A DNA stretch of 64,000 nt from Sphingomonadales bacterium (GTDB lineage: Bacteria > Pseudomonadota > Alphaproteobacteria > Sphingomonadales > Sphingomonadaceae), in assembly GCA_027486415.1 (NCBI GenBank), contig JAIXPC010000002.1:907818-971817 (forward strand). The letters are read 5' to 3'. The notes under the pieces were generated by a model. The model was not told where the DNA came from. It saw only the letters and a list, made by a program, of their open reading frames with translations, and made no database searches. Of this stretch, positions 33,819 through 42,155 are shown in pieces. Made by a program: the position numbers and the translations under genes. Numbering within the stretch: position 1 is the stretch's first letter; the number at the start of each line of letters is the position of its first letter.

Positions 33819-34706
33819 ATGACGATCCGCATCGCCATCATCGGCCCGGGCAAGATTGCCCGCGACGCGCATGTGCCCGCCCTCGCGCGTCATGGCAGCT
33901 TCGCGCTGGTGGCAACCGCGGGCGGGCTGGAAGGCGTCGGCGGCGTGCCGCACTTTGCCGATCTGGCGGCATTGCTGTCGGCAGGCATCGGGCTCGACGC
34001 CGTGGCAATCTGCACCCCGCCCGGTCCGCGTGTCGCCATCGCCCGCCATGCCTGGGCGGCGGGGCTGGACGTTTTGCTGGAAAAGCCTCCGGCCGCTGAC
34101 ATGGAAGCGGCTCGATTGCTGGTGCCGCCGGCCGGTTGCGTGGGCTACGCGGCCTGGCACAGCCGCCACGCAGCTGCCGTTGCAACGGCACAGGACGTGC
34201 TGGCAGCACGCACGGCCAGGCATGTGCGGATCCAGTGGCTTGAAGATGTTGAACGCTGGCATCCGGGGCAGGATTGGGTCTGGCGCGCCGATGGATTTGG
34301 AGTGGTTGATGCCGGGATCAATGCGCTGTCCATCCTCACGCTGATCTGCCCCGGCAACTGGGGTGTGCAATGGTCTGTGCCAAAGATTCCCGCGGGTTGC
34401 GCCGCACCCGAGCGGGTGGACGCTTCGCTTGTCAACGGCGACGTGACGGCCGATGTGACGTTTGACTGGCGCGCGTTTGATGATCGCTGGGATATCCTGA
34501 TCGAACTCGCGGATGGTGGCACACTGCAATTGCGCGACGGGGGTGCCCGGCTGACGCTGGACGGGACAGACGTGATGGTATCGCCCGCGCTGGAGTATGA
34601 CGGCGTCTACGCGAATTTTGCCAAGGCCATTGCCGTGCGGGAAAGCCGTATCGATGTGCAGCCGTTGGCCCTGGCGCTGGCCTTGCTGGCGGGGGACCGT
34701 GAATGA
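33819..34706 (+). CDS. Gfo/Idh/MocA oxidoreductase, probable sugar (galactose-type) 1-dehydrogenase
   Basis: 295 aa from ATG at 33819; GTG at 33810 is an alternative. Rossmann loop 'IAIIGPGKIARDAHVPAL', EKP motif 'LEKPPAAD', and catalytic 'DVERWHPGQDW' and 'GFGVVDAGINALSIL' regions resemble bacterial D-galactose 1-dehydrogenases. It would oxidise an aldose to the lactone, which the next gene's lactonase opens. The stop overlaps that gene by 4 nt (ATGA). Sugar identity is inferred, not shown. Confidence 0.82.
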   Translation: MTIRIAIIGPGKIARDAHVPALARHGSFALVATAGGLEGVGGVPHFADLAALLSAGIGLDAVAICTPPGPRVAIARHAWAAGLDVLLEKPPAADMEAARLLVPPAGCVGYAAWHSRHAAAVATAQDVLAARTARHVRIQWLEDVERWHPGQDWVWRADGFGVVDAGINALSILTLICPGNWGVQWSVPKIPAGCAAPERVDASLVNGDVTADVTFDWRAFDDRWDILIELADGGTLQLRDGGARLTLDGTDVMVSPALEYDGVYANFAKAIAVRESRIDVQPLALALALLAGDRE

Positions 34707-35563
34707 ACGAATGGCGGGTGGTCGAGCGGCAGGGACAGCGCGACACGCTGGGAGAAGGTCTTTTCTGGTGCGAGCGCGAAGGCGCGCTGTACTGGACCGA
34801 CATCATTGAACAGCGGCTGTGGCGGATCGATCTTGCCACCGGCTCCGTCCGGAACTGGTCCCAGCCGGAAATGATCGGCTGGATTGTGGCAACGCAGGAT
34901 GGCGGCTGGCTGGCCGGCCTGCAGACCGGGGTCCATCGTCTGACGCTTGATCCCGCCACGCTGGAGCGAGTGATCGATCCCGAGCCACATCTCCCGCTCA
35001 ATCGGCTGAACGATGCCAAGTGCGATGTCGCGGGCCGGCTGTGGTTCGGTACCATGCCGGCGAATTGCGAGGGGGAAAGCGGCGGCCTTTGGCGGCTTGA
35101 TCCCGACGGCACGCTGACCCGCTGGCAATCCCAGATCACCATCGCCAATGGTCCGGCGATCTGCCCCAGCGGCCGTGTTCTCTATCACACGGACAGCAAG
35201 GCGGGGACGGTCTGGCGTTTTGATCTGGGCGATGATGGCAGCCTGTCGGGCCAGCGCCTATTTGCCCGGTTCGACGCCAGCGGCGCGCCTGACGGGATGT
35301 GCTGCGACGCCGATGGCCATGTCTGGATTGCCTTTTACGGCGGAGCCTGTGTGCGGCGCTATTCTTCCGATGGCATGCTGCTGCGCCAGATCGATCTGCC
35401 GACGCCGCAGATCACCAACGTCTGTTTTGCCGGTGCCGGTCTGGACCGCCTGTTCGCGACGTCAGCCGGCGATGGCCGGCCGGATGATCCGCTCGCCGGA
35501 GCGCTGTTCGAACTGGACGCCGGCGGGGTGAAAGGCTTTGCGCCCAATCTGTTCGGCGGCTGA
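34703..35563 (+). CDS. SMP-30/gluconolactonase/LRE-family lactonase
   Basis: 286 aa six-bladed beta-propeller of the SMP-30 family. Metal-site signatures: 'LGEGLFWCEREGALYWTDI' contains the first Glu, 'LNRLNDAKCDVAGRLWFGTM' the Asn, 'NGPAICPSGRVLYHTDS' and 'GAPDGMCCDADGHVW' the Asn and Asp. It hydrolyses a sugar lactone to the aldonate. Translationally coupled to the dehydrogenase, so together they are the first two steps of an oxidative aldose pathway; the dehydratase and aldolase steps are not in the window. Confidence 0.92.
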   Translation: MNEWRVVERQGQRDTLGEGLFWCEREGALYWTDIIEQRLWRIDLATGSVRNWSQPEMIGWIVATQDGGWLAGLQTGVHRLTLDPATLERVIDPEPHLPLNRLNDAKCDVAGRLWFGTMPANCEGESGGLWRLDPDGTLTRWQSQITIANGPAICPSGRVLYHTDSKAGTVWRFDLGDDGSLSGQRLFARFDASGAPDGMCCDADGHVWIAFYGGACVRRYSSDGMLLRQIDLPTPQITNVCFAGAGLDRLFATSAGDGRPDDPLAGALFELDAGGVKGFAPNLFGG

Positions 35564-35668
35564 CCTGTTCATAGCAAGCGGCTTGCCAGCGGGCGGCCAT
35601 GCGGGCAGGCTGCACACATTACAGGTCAGACACATGCCCAAAAGGGCAGGGCCAGTGGGGAGGACAGG

Positions 35669-36976
35669 ATGGAGGACGCGCGTGCGCCCGGCAGCGTAGT
35701 GCATCCGCGGCTGCTGCTGTGGACACTGCTGGTGGTCTACATCTTCAACTTCATCGATCGGCAGATCGTGTCGATCCTGGCCGAACCGATTGCGCGCGAT
35801 CTTGACCTGTCTGACAGCCAGATCGGGCTGCTGACCGGGCTCGCCTTTGCGCTGTTCTACGCCACACTGGGCGTGCCGATCGCGCGCTGGGCCGACAAAC
35901 CTGACACCAACCGCCCCGGGCTGATTGCGTTATGTCTGATTGTGTGGTCGGGCATGACCGCGCTTTGCGGCATGGCGCAGAATTACACGCAGTTGCTGCT
36001 GGCACGCATCGGTGTCGGCGTGGGCGAGGCAGGCTGCACCCCGACGGCCCACGCCCTGATTGCCGACAGTCTGCCGCCTGAAAAACGGGCCGGCGGCATC
36101 GCCTTCTTCGGCCTTGGCATTCCCATCGGGGGGCTGCTTGGCACATTGATCGGTGGCGGCATGGCGGAGGTGCTCGGCTGGCGGCAGGCGTTCGTGGTGG
36201 TGGGCGTGCCGGGCATCGCGCTGGCCCTGTTCGTCTGGCTGTTTCTGAAGGATCCGCGCGCCCGCAAGGCCGCTGCCGCCAATGCGCCGCCGCGCCTTTC
36301 CATGCTGGCCAGTCTGAAGGCGCTGGCAACATCTCCGGCCTATTGCCTGATCCTGTCGGGTGCGTCACTCGTCGCTTTCCTGTCCTATGGCAAGGGCGTC
36401 TGGGTGCTGATCTATTTCCAGCGCACCCACAAGCTGAGCGTGGGCGAAACGGCAATCTGGGTTGGCCTGGTGCTGGGCGTGGCGGGCATCGTTGGCACCT
36501 GGCTGGGCGGCTGGGCTGCCGACCGCTTCGGCGCGAAAGACCGTCGCCACATGCTGACATTGCCGGCGGTGGGGATGCTGGTGGCAGCGCCTGTGCTGTT
36601 CACGGGTTATTGGGTCGACGACTGGCGGGCCGCAGTTGCCCTGCTGATCCTGCCGACCATCTTTAACGCGGCCTATTACGGTCCAGCCTATGGCGCGGCG
36701 CAGGTGCTGGCGCGGCCGGACACGCGGGCAATGGCGGCGGCCTGGATGGTGTTTGCCCAGAATCTGATTGGGCTTGGGCTGGGGCCGCTGCTGTTCGGCA
36801 TGCTCTCGCAATGGCTTAAGGCCGATTACGGCGCGGAATCTGTCCGCATCGTGCTGTATTTTGCGGCATGGGCGGGCTTGCTGCCGGCGCTGCTGTTCTG
36901 GCTGGGCGCCCGGGCGCTTGGCCGAGAGACCAAGGAAAAGGATATTGTGAATGCGGGTGTTGCGCACGCCGGATGA
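35669..36976 (+). CDS. MFS transporter, spinster-like
   Basis: 435 aa with 12 predicted helices. '[16 protein letters not shown]' in helix 1 and '[23 protein letters not shown]' are typical of the spinster (Spns) MFS group in Proteobacteria, often found beside catabolic genes for aromatic or steroid-like compounds. The substrate is unknown. The 3' end overlaps the haloalkane dehalogenase gene by 26 nt, so the two are translated from one mRNA. Confidence 0.9.
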   Translation: MEDARAPGSVVHPRLLLWTLLVVYIFNFIDRQIVSILAEPIARDLDLSDSQIGLLTGLAFALFYATLGVPIARWADKPDTNRPGLIALCLIVWSGMTALCGMAQNYTQLLLARIGVGVGEAGCTPTAHALIADSLPPEKRAGGIAFFGLGIPIGGLLGTLIGGGMAEVLGWRQAFVVVGVPGIALALFVWLFLKDPRARKAAAANAPPRLSMLASLKALATSPAYCLILSGASLVAFLSYGKGVWVLIYFQRTHKLSVGETAIWVGLVLGVAGIVGTWLGGWAADRFGAKDRRHMLTLPAVGMLVAAPVLFTGYWVDDWRAAVALLILPTIFNAAYYGPAYGAAQVLARPDTRAMAAAWMVFAQNLIGLGLGPLLFGMLSQWLKADYGAESVRIVLYFAAWAGLLPALLFWLGARALGRETKEKDIVNAGVAHAG

Positions 36977-37856
36977 GGCGTTTTCCGGCCTGACGGATTA
37001 TCCGTTCGCGCCGCATTATCAGACGGTGACCGACCGTGCGACGGGGACGACACTGCGTCTCCATTATGTCGACGAAGGGCCTCGAGAGGCAGCGCCGGTG
37101 CTGCTGATGCATGGCGAACCGAGCTGGAGCTATCTCTATCGCAAGTTCGTCAAGCCGCTGAATGCCGCCGGCCACCGGGTCGTGGCGCCCGACCTGATTG
37201 GCTTTGGCAAGTCCGACAAGCCGGCCGACCGCAAGGATTACACCTTCGAACGCCATGTCGAATGGATGAGCGAATGGCTAACCGCGCTGGATCTCACTGA
37301 TATCACATTGTTTTGTCAGGATTGGGGTGGCCTCATCGGCCTGCGCCTCGTGGCTGCTTTCCCGGAGCGATTTGCGCGGCTGGTGATCGCCAACACCGGG
37401 CTGCCGATCGGCACGGGCTGGTCGCCGGGGTTCAAGGCGTGGCTCGATTTCTCGCAGAGCGTGCCGCAGTTCCCGGTCGGCTTCATCGTCAACGGCGGCA
37501 CCACGCGCGAGCTGACGGCCGAGGAAGTGGCGGCCTATGACGCGCCGTTTCCGGATGAAATCTTCAAGGAGGGTGCCCGCCAGTTTCCAACCTTGGTGCC
37601 GGTCACGCCGGAGCATGCCAGCGTGGCCGAGAACAAGGCGGCGTGGGCGGTGCTGGAGCGGTTCGAAAAGCCGGTAATCACCTGTTTTTCCGACAAGGAT
37701 GCGGTGACCCACGGTGGTGAGAAGGTCTTCATCGAACGCGTACCGGGGGCGAAGGGCCAGCCGCATACCATCGTCAAGGATGGCGGGCATTTCCTGCAGG
37801 AAGATGCGCCCGAAGAACTGGTGCGCATCATCATCGATCATATCAATCGGGGGTAA
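36951..37856 (+). CDS. Haloalkane dehalogenase (HLD-I-like alpha/beta hydrolase)
   Basis: 301 aa. It cleaves carbon-halogen bonds hydrolytically to an alcohol. Nucleophile D124 lies in 'QDWGGLIG', the general base is H280 in 'GGHFLQED', and the acid is D248 or D250 in 'CFSDKDAVT'. The halide-binding Trp residues are next to the nucleophile (W125) and a cap residue; the oxyanion motif is '[12 protein letters not shown]'. The numbering of the nucleophile and the HGEPSW motif fit subfamily HLD-I. Some homologues act on epoxides or esters, so a different substrate remains possible. Confidence 0.9.
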   Translation: MRVLRTPDEAFSGLTDYPFAPHYQTVTDRATGTTLRLHYVDEGPREAAPVLLMHGEPSWSYLYRKFVKPLNAAGHRVVAPDLIGFGKSDKPADRKDYTFERHVEWMSEWLTALDLTDITLFCQDWGGLIGLRLVAAFPERFARLVIANTGLPIGTGWSPGFKAWLDFSQSVPQFPVGFIVNGGTTRELTAEEVAAYDAPFPDEIFKEGARQFPTLVPVTPEHASVAENKAAWAVLERFEKPVITCFSDKDAVTHGGEKVFIERVPGAKGQPHTIVKDGGHFLQEDAPEELVRIIIDHINRG

Positions 37857-37861
37857 TTTTC

Positions 37862-38269
37862 GTGCAGGTAACGAACGAGACGAGTCCGCGACCCGAGGTC
37901 GTGCAGGCGTTTTTTGCCGACGATCATGGCCCGATGGTCATGGTCAATTTGCTGAAATTCAAGGATAAAGCGACTTACCCTGATGGCCGTGATCCCGAGC
38001 TTTCGGGCCGTGATGCCTATCATCGCTACGGACAGGCTGTGGTTGCTTGCCTGCAGTCGGTGGGTGGCCATGTCGTCTATTCCGGCCCGGTGACGGGCAT
38101 GCTGCTGGGCCAGGTGGAAGACCAGTGGGATGCGGTGGCACTGGCCTGGTACCCCAGCCCGCAGGCCATGCTGCAGATGGTGGCGAGCCCGGAATATCAG
38201 GCCATCGAGATCCACCGTTATGCCGGGCTGGCCGGGCAGCTCAACATCCGCACAAAGGCCGAAAAATGA
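37862..38269 (+). CDS. DUF1330 domain protein
   Basis: 135 aa from GTG at 37862, with GGGGG about 8 nt upstream. Dimeric alpha/beta-barrel features of DUF1330: 'GPMVMVNLLKFKD', 'YHRYGQAV', 'VVYSGPV' and 'WYPSPQAMLQMVASPEY'. Function unknown; members often sit beside catabolic dehydrogenases and hydrolases. It lies 5 bp after the dehalogenase stop and overlaps the next gene by 4 nt, so it belongs to this operon. Confidence 0.88.
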   Translation: MQVTNETSPRPEVVQAFFADDHGPMVMVNLLKFKDKATYPDGRDPELSGRDAYHRYGQAVVACLQSVGGHVVYSGPVTGMLLGQVEDQWDAVALAWYPSPQAMLQMVASPEYQAIEIHRYAGLAGQLNIRTKAEK

Positions 38270-38916
38270 GCCTGCGCTTCGACCTGTTCTGGTCGTTCCG
38301 GTCGCCCTATTCCTATCTTTTGCTGCCACGTGTCGTTGATCTGGTGACCAATCACGACGTTGCGTGTGACATTCGCATCGTTTTTCCGATTGCGGTTCGC
38401 CAGGCCGACTTCTTCCAGAAGGTCGACCCGCTGTGGATGTTCTACCTGATGAAGGACACCTATCGCGAGGCGCAGTATCTGGGGATGCCTTATCGCTGGC
38501 CGGTGCCCGATCCGGTGGTGATGGACCCGGCAACCCGGCTCTACCCGGCCGAGCAGCCCTATATCCACCGCCTGTCGATGCTGGGGGTGGCGGCGACGGA
38601 GGCCGGGCGCGGATTGCCATTCATCCGCGAGGTGTCACACACGATCTGGAGCGGAACGGTCGACAACTGGCACGAGGGTGAGCATCTGGCGCAAGCCGCG
38701 GCCCGGGCCGGGCTGGACCTTGCGGCGCTGGATGCTGCCATATCGGCCAACCCCGATCATTACCGCAGCGCCATCGAGGCCAACCAGGAGGCACAGCGTG
38801 CCGCCGGCCATTATGGCGTGCCGCTGATGGCGCTGGAAGGTGAGCCCTTCTTCGGGCAGGACCGGTTTGATCAACTGGTCTGGCGGCTGAAGCAGAAGGG
38901 CCTGCAGCCGCGTTAG
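38266..38916 (+). CDS. DsbA-fold isomerase, 2-hydroxychromene-2-carboxylate isomerase/kappa-GST-like
   Basis: 216 aa from ATG at 38266 overlapping the previous stop (ATGA). The N-terminus 'MSLRFDLFWSFRSPYSYLLLP' (motif F-W-S-x-R-S-P-Y-S) replaces the CxxC of DsbA with Ser, as in glutathione-dependent HCCA isomerase and kappa-class GST. The C-terminal thioredoxin-fold segment 'HYGVPLMALEGEPFFGQDR' supports the call. It may isomerise or detoxify an aromatic or halogenated intermediate with glutathione; this is inferred. Its stop overlaps the convergent sulfatase stop. Confidence 0.86.
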   Translation: MSLRFDLFWSFRSPYSYLLLPRVVDLVTNHDVACDIRIVFPIAVRQADFFQKVDPLWMFYLMKDTYREAQYLGMPYRWPVPDPVVMDPATRLYPAEQPYIHRLSMLGVAATEAGRGLPFIREVSHTIWSGTVDNWHEGEHLAQAAARAGLDLAALDAAISANPDHYRSAIEANQEAQRAAGHYGVPLMALEGEPFFGQDRFDQLVWRLKQKGLQPR

Positions 38917-40637
38917 GCCTTTCGCCAGCGGCGGCCCGTCCACAGGCCAACACCCAGCAGCCACAGGGCGGCAAGGATCGGCGCCAGCCGGCCGGGCAGA
39001 AGATCGTGGAGCGCGTTGGCCTGTATCTGTTGCGGCGCGGCATAGCCCGGCGGCATCGGCAGCACCTTGTTGGCCGCGGCCCAGCGTCGCCAGGCCGCCT
39101 CCATCGCGGCGGCGCGGGCCGGTTCGGCGGCGGCCAGATCGCGGGTTTCGCCGGGATCGGCGGTGATATCGAACAGGTGCCAGCGCCCGTTGCCATAGGG
39201 CGGCAAATTCTTCACCAGTTTCCAGCGGCCCTGGTAGAGCACGGCATTGCCAGACAGTTCATAGCCGATGGCGTCATCGTCGGGATGGATGGTGGCGGCG
39301 GGATCACTGAGCGCCGGCAGCAGCGAGCGGCCTTCCAGTCCGTCGCGGCCCGTGACGCCCGCCATATCGAGCAGGGTGGGCGCCAGATCGACAGCATGGG
39401 CCGGCGCGGTGGCGACCGCGCCGCGCTGCTGTGCCATGGCTGGCGGCAGCGTCATGATGAACGGCACGCGCACACCGCCTTCCCAGGCGCTGAACTTGAA
39501 ACCGCGCAACGGGCTGGCCGCCGCGCTGGCCCACGAGGCATCGAGCCAGGTGAAGCTGCCGGGCCGGCCCTGATGATCCGGCGCAACATCATATTGCAGG
39601 CGCACGTTGAAGCGGGTGAAGGCCGTCGCATCGGGATTGGTGCCCTCTGCCCCGTTGTCGGAAACGAACACGAACACCGTGTTGTCATAAAGGCCGCGCG
39701 TTTTCAGGTGGGCGACCAGCCGGCCCAATTCGCGGTCCATCGCCGTTGCCATGCCGCCATAGGCTTCCATCGCCCCGGCCCAGCGCGCGCGTTCGCTGGC
39801 GTCGAGCGCCTGCCAGTTGCGGGTGCTGGCCATGGTGACGGGTGTGACGGCCGGCAGCATCCCGGCCCGCGTCACACCGGCGGCGCGTGCTGCGCGCAGC
39901 GCGCTCCACCCGCCGTCATAGCGGCCGCGATAGCGCGCGATATCAGCGTCGCTGGCCTGGATCGGGATGTGATTGGCAAGGAAGCCGAGCGTCGCGAAGA
40001 ACGGCTTGTCACCGGCGCCATCGATCTGGGCAATGGCCTCATCGACGATCAGCGTGGACGAATAGAAGCGGCGGGGCAGGCGGGCGGTCTGGCCGTCGCG
40101 CGTCCAGTCAGCGCGTTCATACAGCAGGCGGTTGGGCTTGTTTTCCCAGTTGTCTGCGCCTGATTGCGACAGCGCCAGCGCCCGATCCCAGCCGCGCGCC
40201 GTGGGCAGATCGGCGGCCTCATGGCCCAGATGCCATTTGCCGGCATAGAGCGTGGCATAGCCCGCGCGTTTCAGCCGTTGCGCCAACGTGGTCACGCCAG
40301 GAGCCAGCACCGCGTTGTAACCCGGCTTGCCGCGATGTTCGGGCGGGATGGTTTCGGGCATATTGCCCAGCCCGGCACGGTGGCTGCCCACGCCGGTCAG
40401 CAGCATCGCGCGCGTCGGCGAACAGCTGCCGGCGACGTGAAAGCTGGCAAAACGCGTGCCGGTGCGGGCCAGGGCATCGATGGTGGGCGTGGCGATTTCG
40501 CCGCCATAGCTGCCGGGATCGGAATAGCCCCAGTCATCGGCGATGATTAGCACGATGTTGGGCCGGGCCGGCGCGGCCTGTCCGGCGGCGGCGATGCTGC
40601 ACAGGCCGGCAAGCAGCAGGGCGCGCAGACGCCTCAC
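38913..40637 (-). CDS. Sulfatase (formylglycine-dependent, type I), membrane-anchored
   Basis: 574 aa from GTG at 40637, overlapping the MBL gene stop (GTGA). Signal peptide 'VRRLRALLLAGLCSIAAAGQA' and metal-binding 'NIVLIIADDWGYSDPGSYGG' (D-D). The active-site motif 'CSPTRAMLLTG' has C72, the residue converted to formylglycine. 'AGKWHLG' and 'VFVSDNGAEG' complete the family set. The C-terminus 'LAPILAALWLLGVGLWTGRRWRK' is a likely membrane anchor. It hydrolyses a sulfate ester, probably in the periplasm. No formylglycine-generating enzyme is in the window. Confidence 0.93.
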   Translation of the reverse strand: MRRLRALLLAGLCSIAAAGQAAPARPNIVLIIADDWGYSDPGSYGGEIATPTIDALARTGTRFASFHVAGSCSPTRAMLLTGVGSHRAGLGNMPETIPPEHRGKPGYNAVLAPGVTTLAQRLKRAGYATLYAGKWHLGHEAADLPTARGWDRALALSQSGADNWENKPNRLLYERADWTRDGQTARLPRRFYSSTLIVDEAIAQIDGAGDKPFFATLGFLANHIPIQASDADIARYRGRYDGGWSALRAARAAGVTRAGMLPAVTPVTMASTRNWQALDASERARWAGAMEAYGGMATAMDRELGRLVAHLKTRGLYDNTVFVFVSDNGAEGTNPDATAFTRFNVRLQYDVAPDHQGRPGSFTWLDASWASAAASPLRGFKFSAWEGGVRVPFIMTLPPAMAQQRGAVATAPAHAVDLAPTLLDMAGVTGRDGLEGRSLLPALSDPAATIHPDDDAIGYELSGNAVLYQGRWKLVKNLPPYGNGRWHLFDITADPGETRDLAAAEPARAAAMEAAWRRWAAANKVLPMPPGYAAPQQIQANALHDLLPGRLAPILAALWLLGVGLWTGRRWRKA

Positions 40638-41686
40638 AGGGACCTGTCCTCGATGGCGGTGCTGCCGGCGGGCAGGTGCAGCATCAGGCCATCGCTGGCG
40701 ATGCGGATCGGGCCATGGAAACGCTCCGGCGCACCGCCCAGGAACGCGGCGGCAAACAGCCGCGACGGGATCGGCGGCGCGATGTGGGTGAGCACCAGCT
40801 GGCGCACCCCGGCCTTGCTGGCGAGCGCTGCCGCCTGTTCGGGCGTGGTGTGGTAATTCAGGATGTCGCGGGTGATCTGGGCCGTGCGCGGCTGGTTGCT
40901 GGCATCGAGCCCGCGGGTGATGCCGGCGACCAGATCGGGTTGCAACGCCTCGTGGATCAGCACGTCGGCCCCGCGCGCGGCAGCTGCCACGGCCGGGCTG
41001 GCGGCGGTATCGCCGCTGATCACCACGCTGCGCCCCCTGTATGTGATGCGATAGCCGTATGCGGGTGCGACGGGGGCATGATTGACGGCAAATGCCGTCA
41101 CGGTCAGGCCGTCGGCATTCCACACCGTGCCGGGTGCACGATCCTGCCCGGCCAGCACGCCGCCGCCGGTTGGCGCAATCGCCTCGCCATGATGGGCGGT
41201 GCGATAGCGCGCATCGGCGGCGAGCATCAGATTGTAGCCGGCAGCGACCTGCGCGGTGCCGGGTGGGCCGATCAGCGGCAGGGCGTCCCGCGCCGCGCTG
41301 CCGGTCCAGCGCAACAGGATTGCCGGCGCCAGGCCTTCGATGTGGTCGCTGTGGAGATGGGTGAGGAGGATGGCTTTCAGCCCGCCCAGCCTGACGCCCC
41401 AGGCGGCAAGTTTTCGCACCCCGCCATCACCGCCATCGATGAGCAGCAGCGTGTCGCCGGCCTTGACCAGAAGGCAGGATTCGGCCCGATCCGGATCGGG
41501 CAGCGGCGTGCCGGTGCCGCAAAACACGATGGTGAGGCCATTGCCGGTATCGGCCAGCGTATCGCGCCCGGCGCGGCGTTCGGCGACCTGGCCAAAGACA
41601 AAGCTGCCAACCGGCGCCGCCTGCCACCACAGCCCGGCCGCAATTGCCGCCACGGCTGCCGCCGCGATGATTGTCTTTCCCCCCAT
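40634..41686 (-). CDS. MBL-fold hydrolase, AtsA (arylsulfatase)-like
   Basis: 350 aa with an N-terminal signal/anchor helix ('IIAAAAVAAIAAGLWW'). 'FCGTGTPLPDPDRAESCLLV' carries the typical opening of the AtsA-like MBL group, then the metal motif 'THLHSDHIEGL', 'VISGDTAAS' and 'LVLTHIAPPIPS'. AtsA-type enzymes hydrolyse aryl sulfates or phosphodiesters and are unrelated in fold to the neighbouring sulfatase. The translational overlap with that sulfatase gene suggests both work on the same class of sulfated or phosphorylated compound. Confidence 0.85.
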   Translation of the reverse strand: MGGKTIIAAAAVAAIAAGLWWQAAPVGSFVFGQVAERRAGRDTLADTGNGLTIVFCGTGTPLPDPDRAESCLLVKAGDTLLLIDGGDGGVRKLAAWGVRLGGLKAILLTHLHSDHIEGLAPAILLRWTGSAARDALPLIGPPGTAQVAAGYNLMLAADARYRTAHHGEAIAPTGGGVLAGQDRAPGTVWNADGLTVTAFAVNHAPVAPAYGYRITYRGRSVVISGDTAASPAVAAAARGADVLIHEALQPDLVAGITRGLDASNQPRTAQITRDILNYHTTPEQAAALASKAGVRQLVLTHIAPPIPSRLFAAAFLGGAPERFHGPIRIASDGLMLHLPAGSTAIEDRSL

Positions 41687-41736
41687 GACGCGCAGGCTAA
41701 GCTGTTCCGAAGCTGCTGACAATGCAGGGGTGCAAT

Positions 41737-41752
41737 TGCCGGAAATACGGCA
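41737..41752. promoter_or_regulatory. Palindrome in the divergent sulfatase promoter gap, candidate TetR operator
   Basis: TGCCG-GAAATA-CGGCA, 5-bp arms with 6-bp spacer, in the 94-bp gap between the MBL-sulfatase operon and the DUF4345-sulfatase-TetR operon. The location fits an operator serving both. The match to any known TetR site was not tested; assignment rests on position only. Confidence 0.4.
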
Positions 41753-41780
41753 TAGGCTCCTCCAAAATCGGGGGAGATCT

Positions 41781-42155
41781 ATGGTGTTTCGCATCGTGGT
41801 GGGCGCGGTCGCGCTGTTCAATATCGCGATCGGGTTGGGGTTCCTCTTCGATCCGGCGGGCCTTGCCGGCCAGTTTTTCCTGATCCCCGATGGCGCGCAG
41901 GGCATGGCGACGCTGCGCGCCGATTTTCCGGGCTTCTTCATCACCGGCGGCACCTTCGCCCTGATCGGCGCGGTGCAGAAGGATGGCCGCGCGCTGCTGG
42001 TGCCGATGCTGCTGCTGGCCATCGCCATCACCGGCCGCACCGTATCGCTGGTGGCCGATGGCACGCAGGCGACGGCGTTTCCGCCGATGGTGGCCGAAGC
42101 CGTGATGATCATCGTGCTGGCGTTGGCGCGCCGGAGTTTCGGGGGGCGGGCATGA
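41781..42155 (+). CDS. DUF4345-like small membrane protein
   Basis: 124 aa with four hydrophobic segments, starting at an ATG preceded by GGGGGAG. 'RIVVGAVALFNIAIGLGFLFDP' and 'LRADFPGFFITGGTFALIGAV' fit DUF4345 membrane proteins of unknown role. It overlaps the second sulfatase gene by 4 nt (ATGA) and may assist its membrane location or handle its product; this is inferred from context only. Confidence 0.78.
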   Translation: MVFRIVVGAVALFNIAIGLGFLFDPAGLAGQFFLIPDGAQGMATLRADFPGFFITGGTFALIGAVQKDGRALLVPMLLLAIAITGRTVSLVADGTQATAFPPMVAEAVMIIVLALARRSFGGRA

